A stretch of DNA of 56,163 nucleotides from Acidimicrobiia bacterium. GTDB lineage: Bacteria > Actinomycetota > Acidimicrobiia > IMCC26256 > PALSA-555. The position numbers and the translations under genes are program-made. The DNA is taken from the NCBI GenBank assembly GCA_035948415.1, contig DASZJD010000003.1:1-56163 (forward strand), given 5' to 3'. The notes beneath the pieces were generated by a model. That model saw only the letters and a program-made list of their open reading frames with translations, did no database searches and had not been told where the DNA came from. Position 1 is the stretch's first letter, and each line of letters opens with the position of its first letter. Positions 1 to 8,477 of this stretch are shown here, one piece after another.

Positions 1-204
1 CAGGCTCGTCGCGACGACGTCACCGTCAGCGGCTCCTCGAACACGGTCACCCGCGCCCGGCTCGAGGACGCCGCCGGCCTGGTGGCGAGCGGGCAGGTCC
101 GGGTCGAGGTCAGCGCCCGGCTGCCGCTCGACGAGGCGGCCAGAGCCCACGAGCTGATCGAGACCGGCCACACCCGGGGCAAGATCGTCCTGATCCCAGG
201 CTGA
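1..204 (+). CDS. Zinc-type/MDR dehydrogenase, C-terminal end (partial)
   Basis: The window opens inside a gene: 67 codons are open from base 1 to a TGA at 202-204. The last residues have the pattern LPLDEAARAHELIETGHTRGK followed by IVLIPG, which is the usual C-terminus of medium-chain NAD(P)H-dependent alcohol dehydrogenases and quinone reductases, where the final strand (GKIVL) closes the catalytic domain. The nucleotide-binding fold and any zinc ligands lie upstream of the window, so substrate and cofactor cannot be judged. The family call rests on this tail alone. Confidence 0.75.
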   Translation, partial: QARRDDVTVSGSSNTVTRARLEDAAGLVASGQVRVEVSARLPLDEAARAHELIETGHTRGKIVLIPG

Positions 205-269
205 CCGTCGCCGGGCACCGACGCCCGGGCATCCGCGCCGCGCGCGCAGCGATCGTGTGAGATGTCGCC

Positions 270-764
270 GTGACGGCGACACCCATGCCGCCGGGCGGCG
301 CGGTGGACTACCAGGACCAGCCTCACCCCCGCACGGTCGACCACATCGTGCATCACCGACCGAAGCCGGTGAAGGTCGACGAGCAGCGAACCGGGCTCAA
401 CGGCCGGATCGGCCTGTTCATCACGCTCATCGTCGGCACGATGTGGGCGGCCTACCTGTTCGCGCTCATCGCGCTCGTGAGCCTCCCCGACACCCTCGAC
501 CAGGCCGGGATCCATCTCGGATTCACGCTTGGATCGGGAACGATCCTGTTGGTGGCGTGGATCAGCCAGGCGTTCCTCCAGCTCGTGTTGCTGCCGATCA
601 TCATCGTCGGCCAGAACATCCAGGCCCGCGCCGCCGACAAGCGGGCGGAGGAGACCTACAAGGACGCCGTCGCCGTGCTCCACGAGTGCCGGGAGATCCA
701 GAAGCACCTGATCGCCCAGGATCAGGCGCTCACCCAGCTGCTCCATCCCCAGGGCGGGACCTGA
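270..764 (+). CDS. Two-helix membrane protein of unknown function
   Basis: A 164-residue protein starting at GTG 270. The N-terminal 45 residues are hydrophilic and proline-rich. Two hydrophobic segments follow, at about residues 50-75 and 88-115. The C-terminal 45 residues are charged and look helical, probably a cytoplasmic coiled coil. I do not recognise a named family; the layout resembles small actinobacterial inner-membrane proteins of the DUF1003 sort, but I see no defining motif. It converges on gpmA with only 25 bases between the two stops. Function unknown. Confidence 0.7.
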   Translation: MTATPMPPGGAVDYQDQPHPRTVDHIVHHRPKPVKVDEQRTGLNGRIGLFITLIVGTMWAAYLFALIALVSLPDTLDQAGIHLGFTLGSGTILLVAWISQAFLQLVLLPIIIVGQNIQARAADKRAEETYKDAVAVLHECREIQKHLIAQDQALTQLLHPQGGT

Positions 765-789
765 GCCTCCAGCGCGGGCCCGCCGGCCG

Positions 790-1527
790 CTACCCGGCCT
801 GCTTGGCCACCGCGGTCGCGGCCGCCGCCGCGGCGGCGGGGTCGAGGTAGCGAGCCTCGAGCACCTCGAAGCGGCGTCCCAGCCCGTACACGAGCGGCTG
901 CCCGGTTGGGATGTTCAGGTCGACGACCTCGTCGTCCGAGAGCTGGTCCAGGTGCTTCACGAGGGCCCGCAGCGAGTTTCCGTGCGCGGCCACGAGCACG
1001 CAGCGTCCGGCGGACAGATCCGGGATGATCCCGTCGAACCAATAGGGGAGCATCCGATCGACCACGTCGGCGAGGCACTCGGAACCAGGAAGGGCTTCGA
1101 CCGGCAGGCCCGCGTACCGAGGGTCGAACCGAGGGTGCATCGGGTCGTCCGGGTCCAGCGCCGGAGGCCGGGTCGCGTACGACCGGCGCCAGACCTTGAC
1201 CTGGTCGAGGCCGAACTCCTCGGCCGTCTCCTTCTTGTTCTTGCCCTGCAGCGCGCCGTAGTGCCGCTCGTTCAGGCGCCAGGAGCGCCGGACGGGGATC
1301 CAGGCCCGGTCGCACTCGGGCAAGGCGAGCTCGGCCGTGCGGATCGCCCGTTGCTGCACCGACGTGTGCACGACGTCGGGGGGCAGCTCGTGCCGCGCCA
1401 GCAGGCCGCCCGCGGCGACGGCCTCCTGTTCGCCCCACTCGGAGAGGCCGACGTCGACCCAGCCCGTGAACCGGTTCTCGCGGTTCCACGTGCTCTCGCC
1501 GTGGCGCAGCAGGATCAGGGTCGCCAT
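790..1527 (-). CDS. gpmA: 2,3-bisphosphoglycerate-dependent phosphoglycerate mutase
   Basis: A 245-residue enzyme that interconverts 3- and 2-phosphoglycerate in glycolysis and gluconeogenesis in the cytosol. The RHGES motif at residues 8-12 holds the histidine that is phosphorylated (H9). The second catalytic histidine is H182 in HGNSLRAL, and the acidic residue E87 lies in RLNERHYG. The [11 protein letters not shown] stretch after the active-site motif is typical of the cofactor-dependent enzyme, and the length is close to the usual 250 residues. The ATG at 1527 has no clear Shine-Dalgarno sequence; a small membrane-peptide frame ends 13 bases upstream, so the two may be coupled. Confidence 0.95.
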   Translation of the reverse strand: MATLILLRHGESTWNRENRFTGWVDVGLSEWGEQEAVAAGGLLARHELPPDVVHTSVQQRAIRTAELALPECDRAWIPVRRSWRLNERHYGALQGKNKKETAEEFGLDQVKVWRRSYATRPPALDPDDPMHPRFDPRYAGLPVEALPGSECLADVVDRMLPYWFDGIIPDLSAGRCVLVAAHGNSLRALVKHLDQLSDDEVVDLNIPTGQPLVYGLGRRFEVLEARYLDPAAAAAAATAVAKQAG

Positions 1528-1540
1528 GGTCGGCGTGCCG

Positions 1541-1630
1541 TCAGCGCGGGCGCCGGGCGTACCGGCCGCTCCACATCGTGATCACGACGCTGAGGAGCAG
1601 CAGGCTCGGCACCAGCATCAGAAACTCCAC
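1541..1630 (-). CDS. Possible 29-residue single-span membrane peptide upstream of gpmA
   Basis: A GTG at 1630 opens a 29-codon frame ending with TGA at 1541. The product starts [20 protein letters not shown] and ends with four arginines in the last eight residues. This is one hydrophobic helix followed by a positive tail, the usual pattern of a small inner-membrane peptide with N-out, C-in topology. An in-frame TAG lies four codons upstream, so this GTG is the only sensible start. The frame lies just before gpmA on the same strand. The composition is unlike a chance frame in this GC-rich DNA, but I know no family for it. Confidence 0.45.
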   Translation of the reverse strand: MEFLMLVPSLLLLSVVITMWSGRYARRPR

Positions 1631-1755
1631 CGTCTGACTCTACGTTCTCGTCGCGCTGACGGCTTGGGTTTGGGCGCCGCTCCGCTTCGCCGGCAGCCGG
1701 TGCGTCGGCCATGCCGCTCGATCCGGCGGTCATTCGTTGTGGTGAACTGCACCTG

Positions 1756-3453
1756 ATGAGTCCGATCCTCGATCTCGCCGTGCGCGGCGGCGTCGTCGTC
1801 GACGGCACCGGTGCGCCCGGGCGACGAGCCGACGTCGGCGTGCGCGCCGGACGGATCGTCGAGGTCGGCCCGCTCTCCGAGGCCGCGACCCGGACCGTCG
1901 ACGCGACCGGCTGCGTCGTCGTCCCGGGCTTCATCGATCCCCACACCCACCTCGACGCCCAGCTGTGCTGGGATGCCGCGGCCCGGCCGACCTGTCTGCA
2001 CGGGGTGACGTCGGTCGTCATCGGGCTCTGCGGGTTCGGCGTCGCGCCGTGCCCACCGCGCGGTGGCGAGTACCTCCTCCGCAGCCTCGAGGTCGTCGAG
2101 GAGATCCCCTTCGAGACCACCGAGCAGGGCGTGCCGTTCGACTGGGAGTCGTGGACCGAGTACCGAGCCTTCCTCGGCCGGCAGGCGCTCGGCGTCAACG
2201 TGGGCGCGCTGGTTCCCCACTCTGCGCTCCGGTACGCGGTGATGGGGGAACGGGCCCGGGGCGCGGTGGCGACCGCGGACGACCGAGCCGCCCTTGCCGG
2301 CGAGCTCACGCGCGCGCTCGCCGGCGGCGCGCTCGGATTCGCCACCTCACGGGGCCCGAACCACGTCGACGCCTTCGGCGACCCCGTGCCGAGCCGGTTC
2401 GCCGACGACGCCGAGCTGCAGGCGCTGGTCGCCGCCTGTCGCGGGAAGGTGTGGCAGATCAACGTCCGCACGAAGTTCAGTGGTGACGCCCGCGGCCTGA
2501 CCGACGAGGTGTCGGCCTACGCGGCCTGGAGCGCGGAGTCCGGCGCGCGCCTGACGTGGAGCCCGCTCCACGCTGAGCCGGGCACGGACACCTGGGCCGA
2601 CGTCGTGCGCCACAACCGTCGGCTCAACCAGTCGCCCGGGACCGTGGTCGCGCCGCAGGTCGCGACCGCTCCGATCACGACCACGTTCCGCTTCGACCGG
2701 TTCTCGCACGTCGCGTTCGTGCCGGGGTGGGACGCGCTGGTGCGGGGGTTCTTCGATCTGGACACCGCGTCGAGGCTTCGGCGCCTCGCCGACCCGGCGG
2801 TCCGCGCCTCCCTGCGTGACGCCCGGGTGGACCCGGCCGCGATGTTCGCGCCGGCCTTCGACGCGTGGGTGCTGCTCGTCTCTCCCTCAGAGCCCGACGC
2901 CATCGGGCAGTCGCTGGCGGCGGTGGCCCGCCGGCGCCACGTGCACCCGATCGACGCGCTGTGCGACCTGGCCGTCGCCGATCAGCTGGCCACGGTGGTG
3001 CAGGTTCCAGCCGTGAACCGCGACGCCGTGGCGGCGGTGTCGCTCCTCACCGACCGGCACACCCTGGTGGGGCTGGGGGACGCGGGCGCGCACGTGATGA
3101 GCATCAACAATTTCTCGTATCCGTCGCAGGTGCTGACGCGCTTCGTCCGCGACGATGCCAGCGTGCCGCTCGAGGTGGCGGTCAGCCGGATGACGGCCCG
3201 GCCGGCGGCGGTGCTGGGCATCGCCGACCGCGGAAGGATCGCGACCGGGCTCGCCGCCGACCTCGCCGTCATCGACCTCGAGGGGTTACGGGTGGGGCGG
3301 CTGCAGGTGACCCGGGATCTGCCCGGCGCGGCACCGCGCCTCTACCAGGATGCCCGGGGCTATCGCATGGTGGCGGTGAACGGGACGATCACGATCGAGG
3401 ACGACCAGCCGACCGGCGAACGACCCGGTCAGCTGCTGGCGGCGCCGACGTAG
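1756..3453 (+). CDS. N-acyl-D-amino-acid deacylase-like amidohydrolase (family 3)
   Basis: A 565-residue metal-dependent hydrolase of the amidohydrolase superfamily, nearest in layout to D-aminoacylases, which remove acyl groups from N-acyl-D-amino acids. The N-terminal strand carries the VVDGTGAPGR pattern and the PGFIDPHTH motif (H63 and H65, metal ligands). GLCGFGVAPC follows at the position of the second active-site loop, and a GLGDAGAH motif near residue 440 should give the catalytic aspartate. I chose the ATG at 1756, which directly precedes the family's usual first strand, over an ATG 45 bases upstream. The substrate is not determined; cyclic amides or acylated peptides are alternatives. 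Confidence 0.85.
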   Translation: MSPILDLAVRGGVVVDGTGAPGRRADVGVRAGRIVEVGPLSEAATRTVDATGCVVVPGFIDPHTHLDAQLCWDAAARPTCLHGVTSVVIGLCGFGVAPCPPRGGEYLLRSLEVVEEIPFETTEQGVPFDWESWTEYRAFLGRQALGVNVGALVPHSALRYAVMGERARGAVATADDRAALAGELTRALAGGALGFATSRGPNHVDAFGDPVPSRFADDAELQALVAACRGKVWQINVRTKFSGDARGLTDEVSAYAAWSAESGARLTWSPLHAEPGTDTWADVVRHNRRLNQSPGTVVAPQVATAPITTTFRFDRFSHVAFVPGWDALVRGFFDLDTASRLRRLADPAVRASLRDARVDPAAMFAPAFDAWVLLVSPSEPDAIGQSLAAVARRRHVHPIDALCDLAVADQLATVVQVPAVNRDAVAAVSLLTDRHTLVGLGDAGAHVMSINNFSYPSQVLTRFVRDDASVPLEVAVSRMTARPAAVLGIADRGRIATGLAADLAVIDLEGLRVGRLQVTRDLPGAAPRLYQDARGYRMVAVNGTITIEDDQPTGERPGQLLAAPT

Positions 3454-3507
3454 CGGCGCCCATCGCCGCGTCGGCGGAGGCGGCGCGCGGCGCGCTCACG
3501 ATGTTGG

Positions 3508-4239
3508 TCAGCGGGCCGGCTCGGTCCGGGTCACGAAGTCGTCGACGATCGACGGACACAGCGCCTCCGTCGGACCCGAGAGGGTGCAGGTCACCTTGGC
3601 CACGTCCACCGAGTCGGGCTCGGGGCTCAGCCGCGGGTACACGACCGCGCCGTACGCGCGGTTGTCGGCACCCGAGGGCTCACCCGAGCCCCGCACGCCG
3701 GGCGGATCGAGGAACGTGGCCACGCCGCGTCGCGGCCGGTGCACCGACTCGTGCCGCGGGGACGGCGTGCATCCGCCCGTCTCCGCGCCGAGGCGCGCCG
3801 CGCGGGTCCCGGGGAACAGGGCGCAGACGAGCTGCGCGCCGGGACCGTGGCCGGTGTACTCGCGGATGGCGGTGACGCCGGCCGCGTGCGCCGGCAGCCG
3901 GCCCGCACCGAGCGGGTTCGGTTGACCGGGCGGGAACACGCTGAGGCTCTGCCCGCCGTCGGCGGCGCTCAACCCGGCGCACAGCCAGCCTCGGGGGGCG
4001 ATCACGGTGACGAAGCCGTCGGAGTACGCGCGCACCCGGGCGGCCGCGCGGTCCGTGAGCCGCACGGGGAGCGAGCGGGGGATCGGAGGCGGAGCCGAGC
4101 CCTCGCCCCCCGCGACGGCGGCGCAGGTCACGACGGGCTCCGCCCGGTTTGGGACGCCGGCCGGAGACGAGCGGGGCCACGCCGGCGTCGCGGCGACGGC
4201 GCTCAGCCCGGCGAGCAGGACCCCGGCGACGCGGTGCAC
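3508..4239 (-). CDS. Secreted protein of unknown function
   Basis: A 243-residue protein with a GTG start at 4239. The first 20 or so residues (arginine, then an Ala/Leu/Val-rich core ending AAATP-like) look like a signal peptide without a lipobox cysteine. The mature part has several cysteines (for example in VVTCAAV, GWLCAGL, LVCALF and VTCTLSG) that could form disulfides outside the cell. It starts 8 bases after the stop of the quinone oxidoreductase gene on the same strand, so the two are probably cotranscribed. No family recognised. Confidence 0.65.
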   Translation of the reverse strand: MHRVAGVLLAGLSAVAATPAWPRSSPAGVPNRAEPVVTCAAVAGGEGSAPPPIPRSLPVRLTDRAAARVRAYSDGFVTVIAPRGWLCAGLSAADGGQSLSVFPPGQPNPLGAGRLPAHAAGVTAIREYTGHGPGAQLVCALFPGTRAARLGAETGGCTPSPRHESVHRPRRGVATFLDPPGVRGSGEPSGADNRAYGAVVYPRLSPEPDSVDVAKVTCTLSGPTEALCPSIVDDFVTRTEPAR

Positions 4240-4247
4240 GCCGGCGG

Positions 4248-5243
4248 CTACGCAGCCGGCGTCGCGTCGCCCGCCGTGGGGTCGACGACCACCTTGCCGA
4301 GGGCCCGGCGGTCGGCGACCGCCCGCAGCGCCTCGCCGACTCGTTCGAGGGGGAAGACCGCCGAGACGTGGGGCCGGATGGCGCCGGCGGCGAAGAGCTC
4401 GGCGAGTTCGTCGGCGTCGCGGCGCGCCGCATCCGGGGCGTGCTGCGCAAAGGTCCGCATCTCGAACCCCTTCACGATGACGCCCTTGAGCAGCACCAGG
4501 TTGAGGGGGACGCGGGGGATCTCACCGGAGGCGAAGCCGACCACGACGAAGCGGCCGCCCCATCTCGTCGCCCGGAGGGCCGGCTCGGAGTACGCGCCGC
4601 CCACCGGGTCGATCACGACGTGCGCACCGCCGGTCAGGTCCTTGATCCGCTCCTTGAGGTCCTCGCGGGTGTAGTTGACCGTCGCCTCCGCGCCGCGCGC
4701 TCGGCACAGCGCGAGCTTCTCGTCGGTCGAGGCCGCCGCCAGCACCCGCGACCCGAGGTGGTGGGCGACCTCCACCGCCGCGAGCCCGACGCCACCAGCC
4801 GCACCGAGCACGACGGTCCACTCCCCGGGCTGGACCTCGGCGACGCTCCGCAGGGCGTGGTAGGCGGTGGTATAGACGACGCCGAAGGCGGCGGCTTCGG
4901 TGAAGGTCACCGAGTCCGGGACGGGGCTCAGCGCCGCTTCGGCCGCAGCGACCTCGTCTGCGAACGCGCCGGTGAACCCGGCGCCGCAGACGCGGTCCCC
5001 GACGCGGACGGTCGAGACGCCGTCGCCGACATCGAGCACGACCCCGGCGAACTCGCTGCCGGGCGTGAAGGGCAGCGGAATCGACACCTGGTACTCGTTC
5101 GCGACGACGAGAACGTCGGGGTAGTTCACCGATGCCCCTCGCACGCCCACGAGTGCCTGGCCGGCCCGCAGCGTCGGCGCGGGGACCTCTTCGACGGCGA
5201 GCGTCTCGGGGGGCCCGTACTCGTTGCATCGGGCGGCTCTCAC
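4248..5243 (-). CDS. NADPH:quinone oxidoreductase-like MDR enzyme
   Basis: A 331-residue zinc-independent medium-chain dehydrogenase that probably transfers hydride from NADPH to a quinone or enoyl substrate in the cytosol. The GroES-like N-terminal domain (PGSEFAGVVLDVG near residue 60) is followed by a Rossmann fold with the quinone-reductase version of the glycine motif, GAAGGVG, near residue 147. The structural-zinc cysteine cluster is absent. The start is a GTG at 5243. The secreted protein downstream begins 8 bases after this gene's stop. The exact electron acceptor cannot be read from the sequence. Confidence 0.88.
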   Translation of the reverse strand: MRAARCNEYGPPETLAVEEVPAPTLRAGQALVGVRGASVNYPDVLVVANEYQVSIPLPFTPGSEFAGVVLDVGDGVSTVRVGDRVCGAGFTGAFADEVAAAEAALSPVPDSVTFTEAAAFGVVYTTAYHALRSVAEVQPGEWTVVLGAAGGVGLAAVEVAHHLGSRVLAAASTDEKLALCRARGAEATVNYTREDLKERIKDLTGGAHVVIDPVGGAYSEPALRATRWGGRFVVVGFASGEIPRVPLNLVLLKGVIVKGFEMRTFAQHAPDAARRDADELAELFAAGAIRPHVSAVFPLERVGEALRAVADRRALGKVVVDPTAGDATPAA

Positions 5244-5849
5244 GGCGGTCCTCTCCGGACGGGCTGGTGCGGGGCGGTGGGTGGGACGTGTGCAGGCTCG
5301 CCGCCGGCTCGGGCTGAAGGCAAGCGCGGCGCGACCGGCTGGGGCATCCTGGCGACCGGGTCAGCCCGAGCCTGTGGGAGGTGCCAACGATGCCTGTCGA
5401 GCGTGGCCGGGACCGCGAGGGGCCCTACTACCGATGGGGCAAGCACGGTGCGAAGTAGCGCTACACCGCGAAGGACCCCCGCAGCCGTGAGGCGGCACGA
5501 GCGCGCGCGACTCGGCAGGGGCAAGCCGCACACGCCCGCGGGTACGAGTAGTTGCTGCGCGGCCGAGCCGGGTCGCGCTTCGGCTCCGCTAACCCATCGA
5601 CGTCCGAGCAGCTCGCCGCTCGGCCTGCGCCAACGAGGCCGGGCCGCGGCGTACCGCCGAAGCCGGTCGTCGACGCCTGGAGCACGGCGACGCGCCGACC
5701 CGGGCCCGTCGAGCCGAGCGAGTGGCGTGGGACACGGACGCCGGCAGGGCAGCCTGCGGGGGTGAGGGCCCGCGGTCGACGGGCGCGACCACACTGGTCC
5801 CGGCGCCGAGGCTCCGGGCCCGGCGGTCGGGCAAGATGTCGAGGAGCGG
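5244..5849. other. 606-base gap holding only one interrupted small gene
   Basis: Between the divergent quinone oxidoreductase and DUF1254 genes I see one credible coding unit, the TAG-interrupted frame at 5390-5551. The remaining sequence is GC-rich with no frame of convincing composition, no tRNA-like fold and no repeat I could recognise. The promoters for the two flanking genes should lie here, but I could not define their boxes. Confidence 0.5.
5390..5551 (+). pseudogene. Small basic protein gene interrupted by an in-frame TAG
   Basis: A strong ribosome binding site (GGGAGGTG, 5376-5383) precedes ATG 5390. The frame encodes MPVERGRDREGPYYRWGKHG-AK, then TAG at 5456-5458, then RYTAKDPRSREAARARA and onward to a natural TAG at 5549-5551. 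The reading on both sides of the internal TAG is continuous and resembles a family of roughly 53-residue basic bacterial proteins in which a tyrosine occupies the stop position (AKYRYTAGD-like). That resemblance is from memory. A single change from TAC or TAT would explain it. It may be a recent nonsense pseudogene, a sequencing error, or a 22-residue truncated product. Confidence 0.55.
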
Positions 5850-7253
5850 ATGGCGCGGGCGAGGGTCGAGGTCGGCGTCATCGTCGCGGTCGCGGCGCTC
5901 GTCGCGGCGGGCGCCGCGGGCACCACCCGCAGCGCGTCCGGCTCGCCGAGCGGCGCCGCCACCCTTCGAGCCTCGGCTGCCGACGCCGCCCGACGGGCGG
6001 GCCCCGGCGTCGATCGGATGGCCTTCCAGGCCGGCGTCGAGGCCTACGTCTGGGGCTTCCCGCTCGTCACCATGTCGCGGACGCGCGGCCAGGTGCTCTG
6101 CGGCATTCCCGTCAACACCCTCATCAACGTGCCGCGTCTGCTCGATGCGGGATCGCGAGTCGTGGTGACCCCGAACGCGGACACGCTGTACTCGTCCGCG
6201 TTTTTGGACCTGCGTCCGGGCCCGATGGTGCTCCGAGTCCCGGCCGTCCGGGATCGGTACTACGTGTTCCAGTTCCTCGACATGTACACGAACACGATCG
6301 CCGACGTCGGGACCCGCACCAACGGTGGCCGCGCCGGTGCGTACGCGATCGTCGGCCCCGGGTGGCACGGGCGGCTCCCGACCGGGACGGGCCGAATCAC
6401 GGCCCCCACGCCGGACGTCTGGGTCATCGGTCGAACCCTCGCGGCCTTATCGCGCGACGTCGCCGGCGCCGCGGCCGAACAGCGGCGGTACCGCCTCCAG
6501 CCGCTCTCGAGTCTCACGCCCCGGGCCGGGGCGAGCGCTCCGGCGTGCTCGCCGCCGTCGGCGCCCCGGCCGAGCTTCACGGGTGAGCTGGCGACGGCCA
6601 TAGGCGCCGACCCTCCGCCCCCACGTGATCGGCCGATCGTCGCCGACCTGGCCGCCGCCGGCATCCGACCGGGCCTCGTGCCGAACGCGGCCGCGCTCGC
6701 GACCACCGAGGCCAGTCGGGCCGCGGCGCTCGAGATCATCCGACGCGTCGGCAGCCGCCTGACGACGGCGCGGAACGGGTGGACCCGACTCCACGGCACC
6801 GGGAGCTACGGGACCGACTACATCACGCGCGCGGTGGTCGCGATGGTCGGGCTGGGGGCGAACGTCCCCGACGAGTCCGTCTACTACTTCGCGGCGACCG
6901 ACGAGGGCGGCGCGCCGCTGAGCGGCGCGGCCTCCTACGTGATCCACTTCCGGCCGGGCCAGCTCCCACCGATCGACCCGCGCGCGTTCTGGTCCATCTC
7001 CCTCTACGGACCCGACCACTTCTTTGTCGCCAACCCGGTCGATCGGTACGCGGTCGGGGACCGCACGGAGGGTCTGACCCGCGGGCACGACGGCTCGCTC
7101 GACGTCTTCGTCTCCCACTCGCCCCCGCCGGGCCACGAGGGGAACTGGCTACCGGCGCCGGCCGGCAGCTTCAACCTCGTCCTTCGTGCCTACCTGCCGG
7201 GACCTGGTATCCGCTCCGGCTCGTGGACGCCGCCTGCGGTCCGACCCGGCTAG
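5850..7253 (+). CDS. DUF1254/DUF1214 domain secreted protein
   Basis: A 467-residue protein with an N-terminal signal peptide or anchor (hydrophobic residues 7-24 followed by a Ser/Ala-rich stretch). The DUF1254 part covers about residues 55-200, with the EAYVWGFPLVTM and TPNADTLYSSAFLDL motifs. The DUF1214 part covers about residues 310-450, with FWSISLYGPDHFFVANP and a closing NWLPAP-like segment. This pair is widespread in bacteria and its biochemical role is unknown. The start ATG 5850 follows GAGGAG closely. The C-terminus is complete. Confidence 0.85.
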   Translation: MARARVEVGVIVAVAALVAAGAAGTTRSASGSPSGAATLRASAADAARRAGPGVDRMAFQAGVEAYVWGFPLVTMSRTRGQVLCGIPVNTLINVPRLLDAGSRVVVTPNADTLYSSAFLDLRPGPMVLRVPAVRDRYYVFQFLDMYTNTIADVGTRTNGGRAGAYAIVGPGWHGRLPTGTGRITAPTPDVWVIGRTLAALSRDVAGAAAEQRRYRLQPLSSLTPRAGASAPACSPPSAPRPSFTGELATAIGADPPPPRDRPIVADLAAAGIRPGLVPNAAALATTEASRAAALEIIRRVGSRLTTARNGWTRLHGTGSYGTDYITRAVVAMVGLGANVPDESVYYFAATDEGGAPLSGAASYVIHFRPGQLPPIDPRAFWSISLYGPDHFFVANPVDRYAVGDRTEGLTRGHDGSLDVFVSHSPPPGHEGNWLPAPAGSFNLVLRAYLPGPGIRSGSWTPPAVRPG

Positions 7254-7397
7254 GCGGCACAGCACCCCCGGCGCCGGCGCCACGGGGACACCGCGCCCGC
7301 CGCTCAGGTCGCGGGCGCCGCCAGCCGATCCCTTCTCGATGCCAGTGTCGTCGGGGTCCTCGGCCGTGGACGGCCGCAGCGCGACGCGGGCGGCGGG

Positions 7398-8306
7398 ATG
7401 ACGGCGGTCGCCGAGGAAGCGAACCCACCGCCCGTCGGTGGGGCGGCCGCGGCGCTTCGCGGCGTCGATCGCGGCCTGTTCCAGGTTGTGGCGCTGCTCT
7501 GGATCTACGCGCTCTACGACCTGGTCCGCGTCGGGGTGAGGGGATCGACGGCGGCGGCCACCGCTCACGCCCACCAGGTCGCGGCCCTCGAGCACTCCCT
7601 CGGCCTCGGCGCGGAGCGGATGCTCCAGCAGGGAGCGATGCGCGTCCCCGGGCTCGTCGGGGCGTGCAACGCGTACTACGCGATGGGCCACCTCGCCGTC
7701 CCGCCGATCGCCCTCCTGATGCTCTACCGCCGGGCTCCGGCGCGATACCGACACTGGCGGAACGTCTTCGTCGCCATGCTGGGCCTGGCGCTGGCCACGT
7801 TCTGGCTCTATCCGCTCGCGCCCCCGCGGCTCATGCCCGGTCCGGGCCAGGTCATCGACACGTCGAGGGCGTACTTCAGCTTCAGCCGGACGCCGCTCGC
7901 GGCGCTCGGGGCCAGAGCCGGGTCGTCGGCGCCGAGCTGGGGTGGCGGCACGAACCCCTTCGCCGCGATGCCGAGCCTGCACGTCGGGTGGGCGCTGTGG
8001 ACGACCCTCGCGCTGTGGCCCGTGCTCCGGCGTCGATGGACGAGGCTGCTCCTGGCCCTGTATCCGATGGCCATGGTCCTCGTCGTCATCGTCACCGGCA
8101 ACCACTGGCTTGTCGACGCGCTAGCCGGTGCGGCGGTGACCGCGCTCGCAGCCGCGCTCGTCACCGCCGGATCGCGGGGCACGCGGCGCCTGACCGGCTC
8201 GACGGGGACGGCGTCACCAGCAGAAGACCGAGCCGGCGGCCGGGCCCCGGTCGCGGGTCTCGAACCCGTCCGTCTCTCGGCGTCGACCGGACCGCGTCTT
8301 CGCTGA
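7398..8306 (+). CDS. PAP2-superfamily membrane phosphatase / inositol-phosphotransferase-like
   Basis: A 302-residue polytopic membrane protein of the PAP2 group that acts on lipid phosphates or transfers phosphoinositol (Aur1/Ipt1-like). The three PAP2 signatures can be seen: YPLAPPRLMPG (domain 1 region), AMPSLHVGW with the catalytic SLH, and TGNHWLVDALAGA with the second histidine and aspartate. At least five hydrophobic helices separate them. The Arg/Ser/Gly-rich C-terminal 50 residues look disordered. The variant domain 1 (no KxxxxxxRP) favours the inositol-phosphotransferase-like branch over a classic phosphatidate phosphatase. ATG 7398 lies 144 bases after the preceding stop. Confidence 0.82.
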   Translation: MTAVAEEANPPPVGGAAAALRGVDRGLFQVVALLWIYALYDLVRVGVRGSTAAATAHAHQVAALEHSLGLGAERMLQQGAMRVPGLVGACNAYYAMGHLAVPPIALLMLYRRAPARYRHWRNVFVAMLGLALATFWLYPLAPPRLMPGPGQVIDTSRAYFSFSRTPLAALGARAGSSAPSWGGGTNPFAAMPSLHVGWALWTTLALWPVLRRRWTRLLLALYPMAMVLVVIVTGNHWLVDALAGAAVTALAAALVTAGSRGTRRLTGSTGTASPAEDRAGGRAPVAGLEPVRLSASTGPRLR

Positions 8307-8477
8307 CGAACGATCAGGTCCGGAGCAGAACCCGGCGTTCGGCTCGCGAGCCACTCGCCTCGGGAGGCGCGTCCGCGGTTCGGGACGCGCGACCGTCACG
8401 TCTCAGCGACACCCGTCGGGGCGGTGCCGCGGCGCTGCGACCGGTTCGGACCGCACCCGATCGGTACCGTTGAAGTG

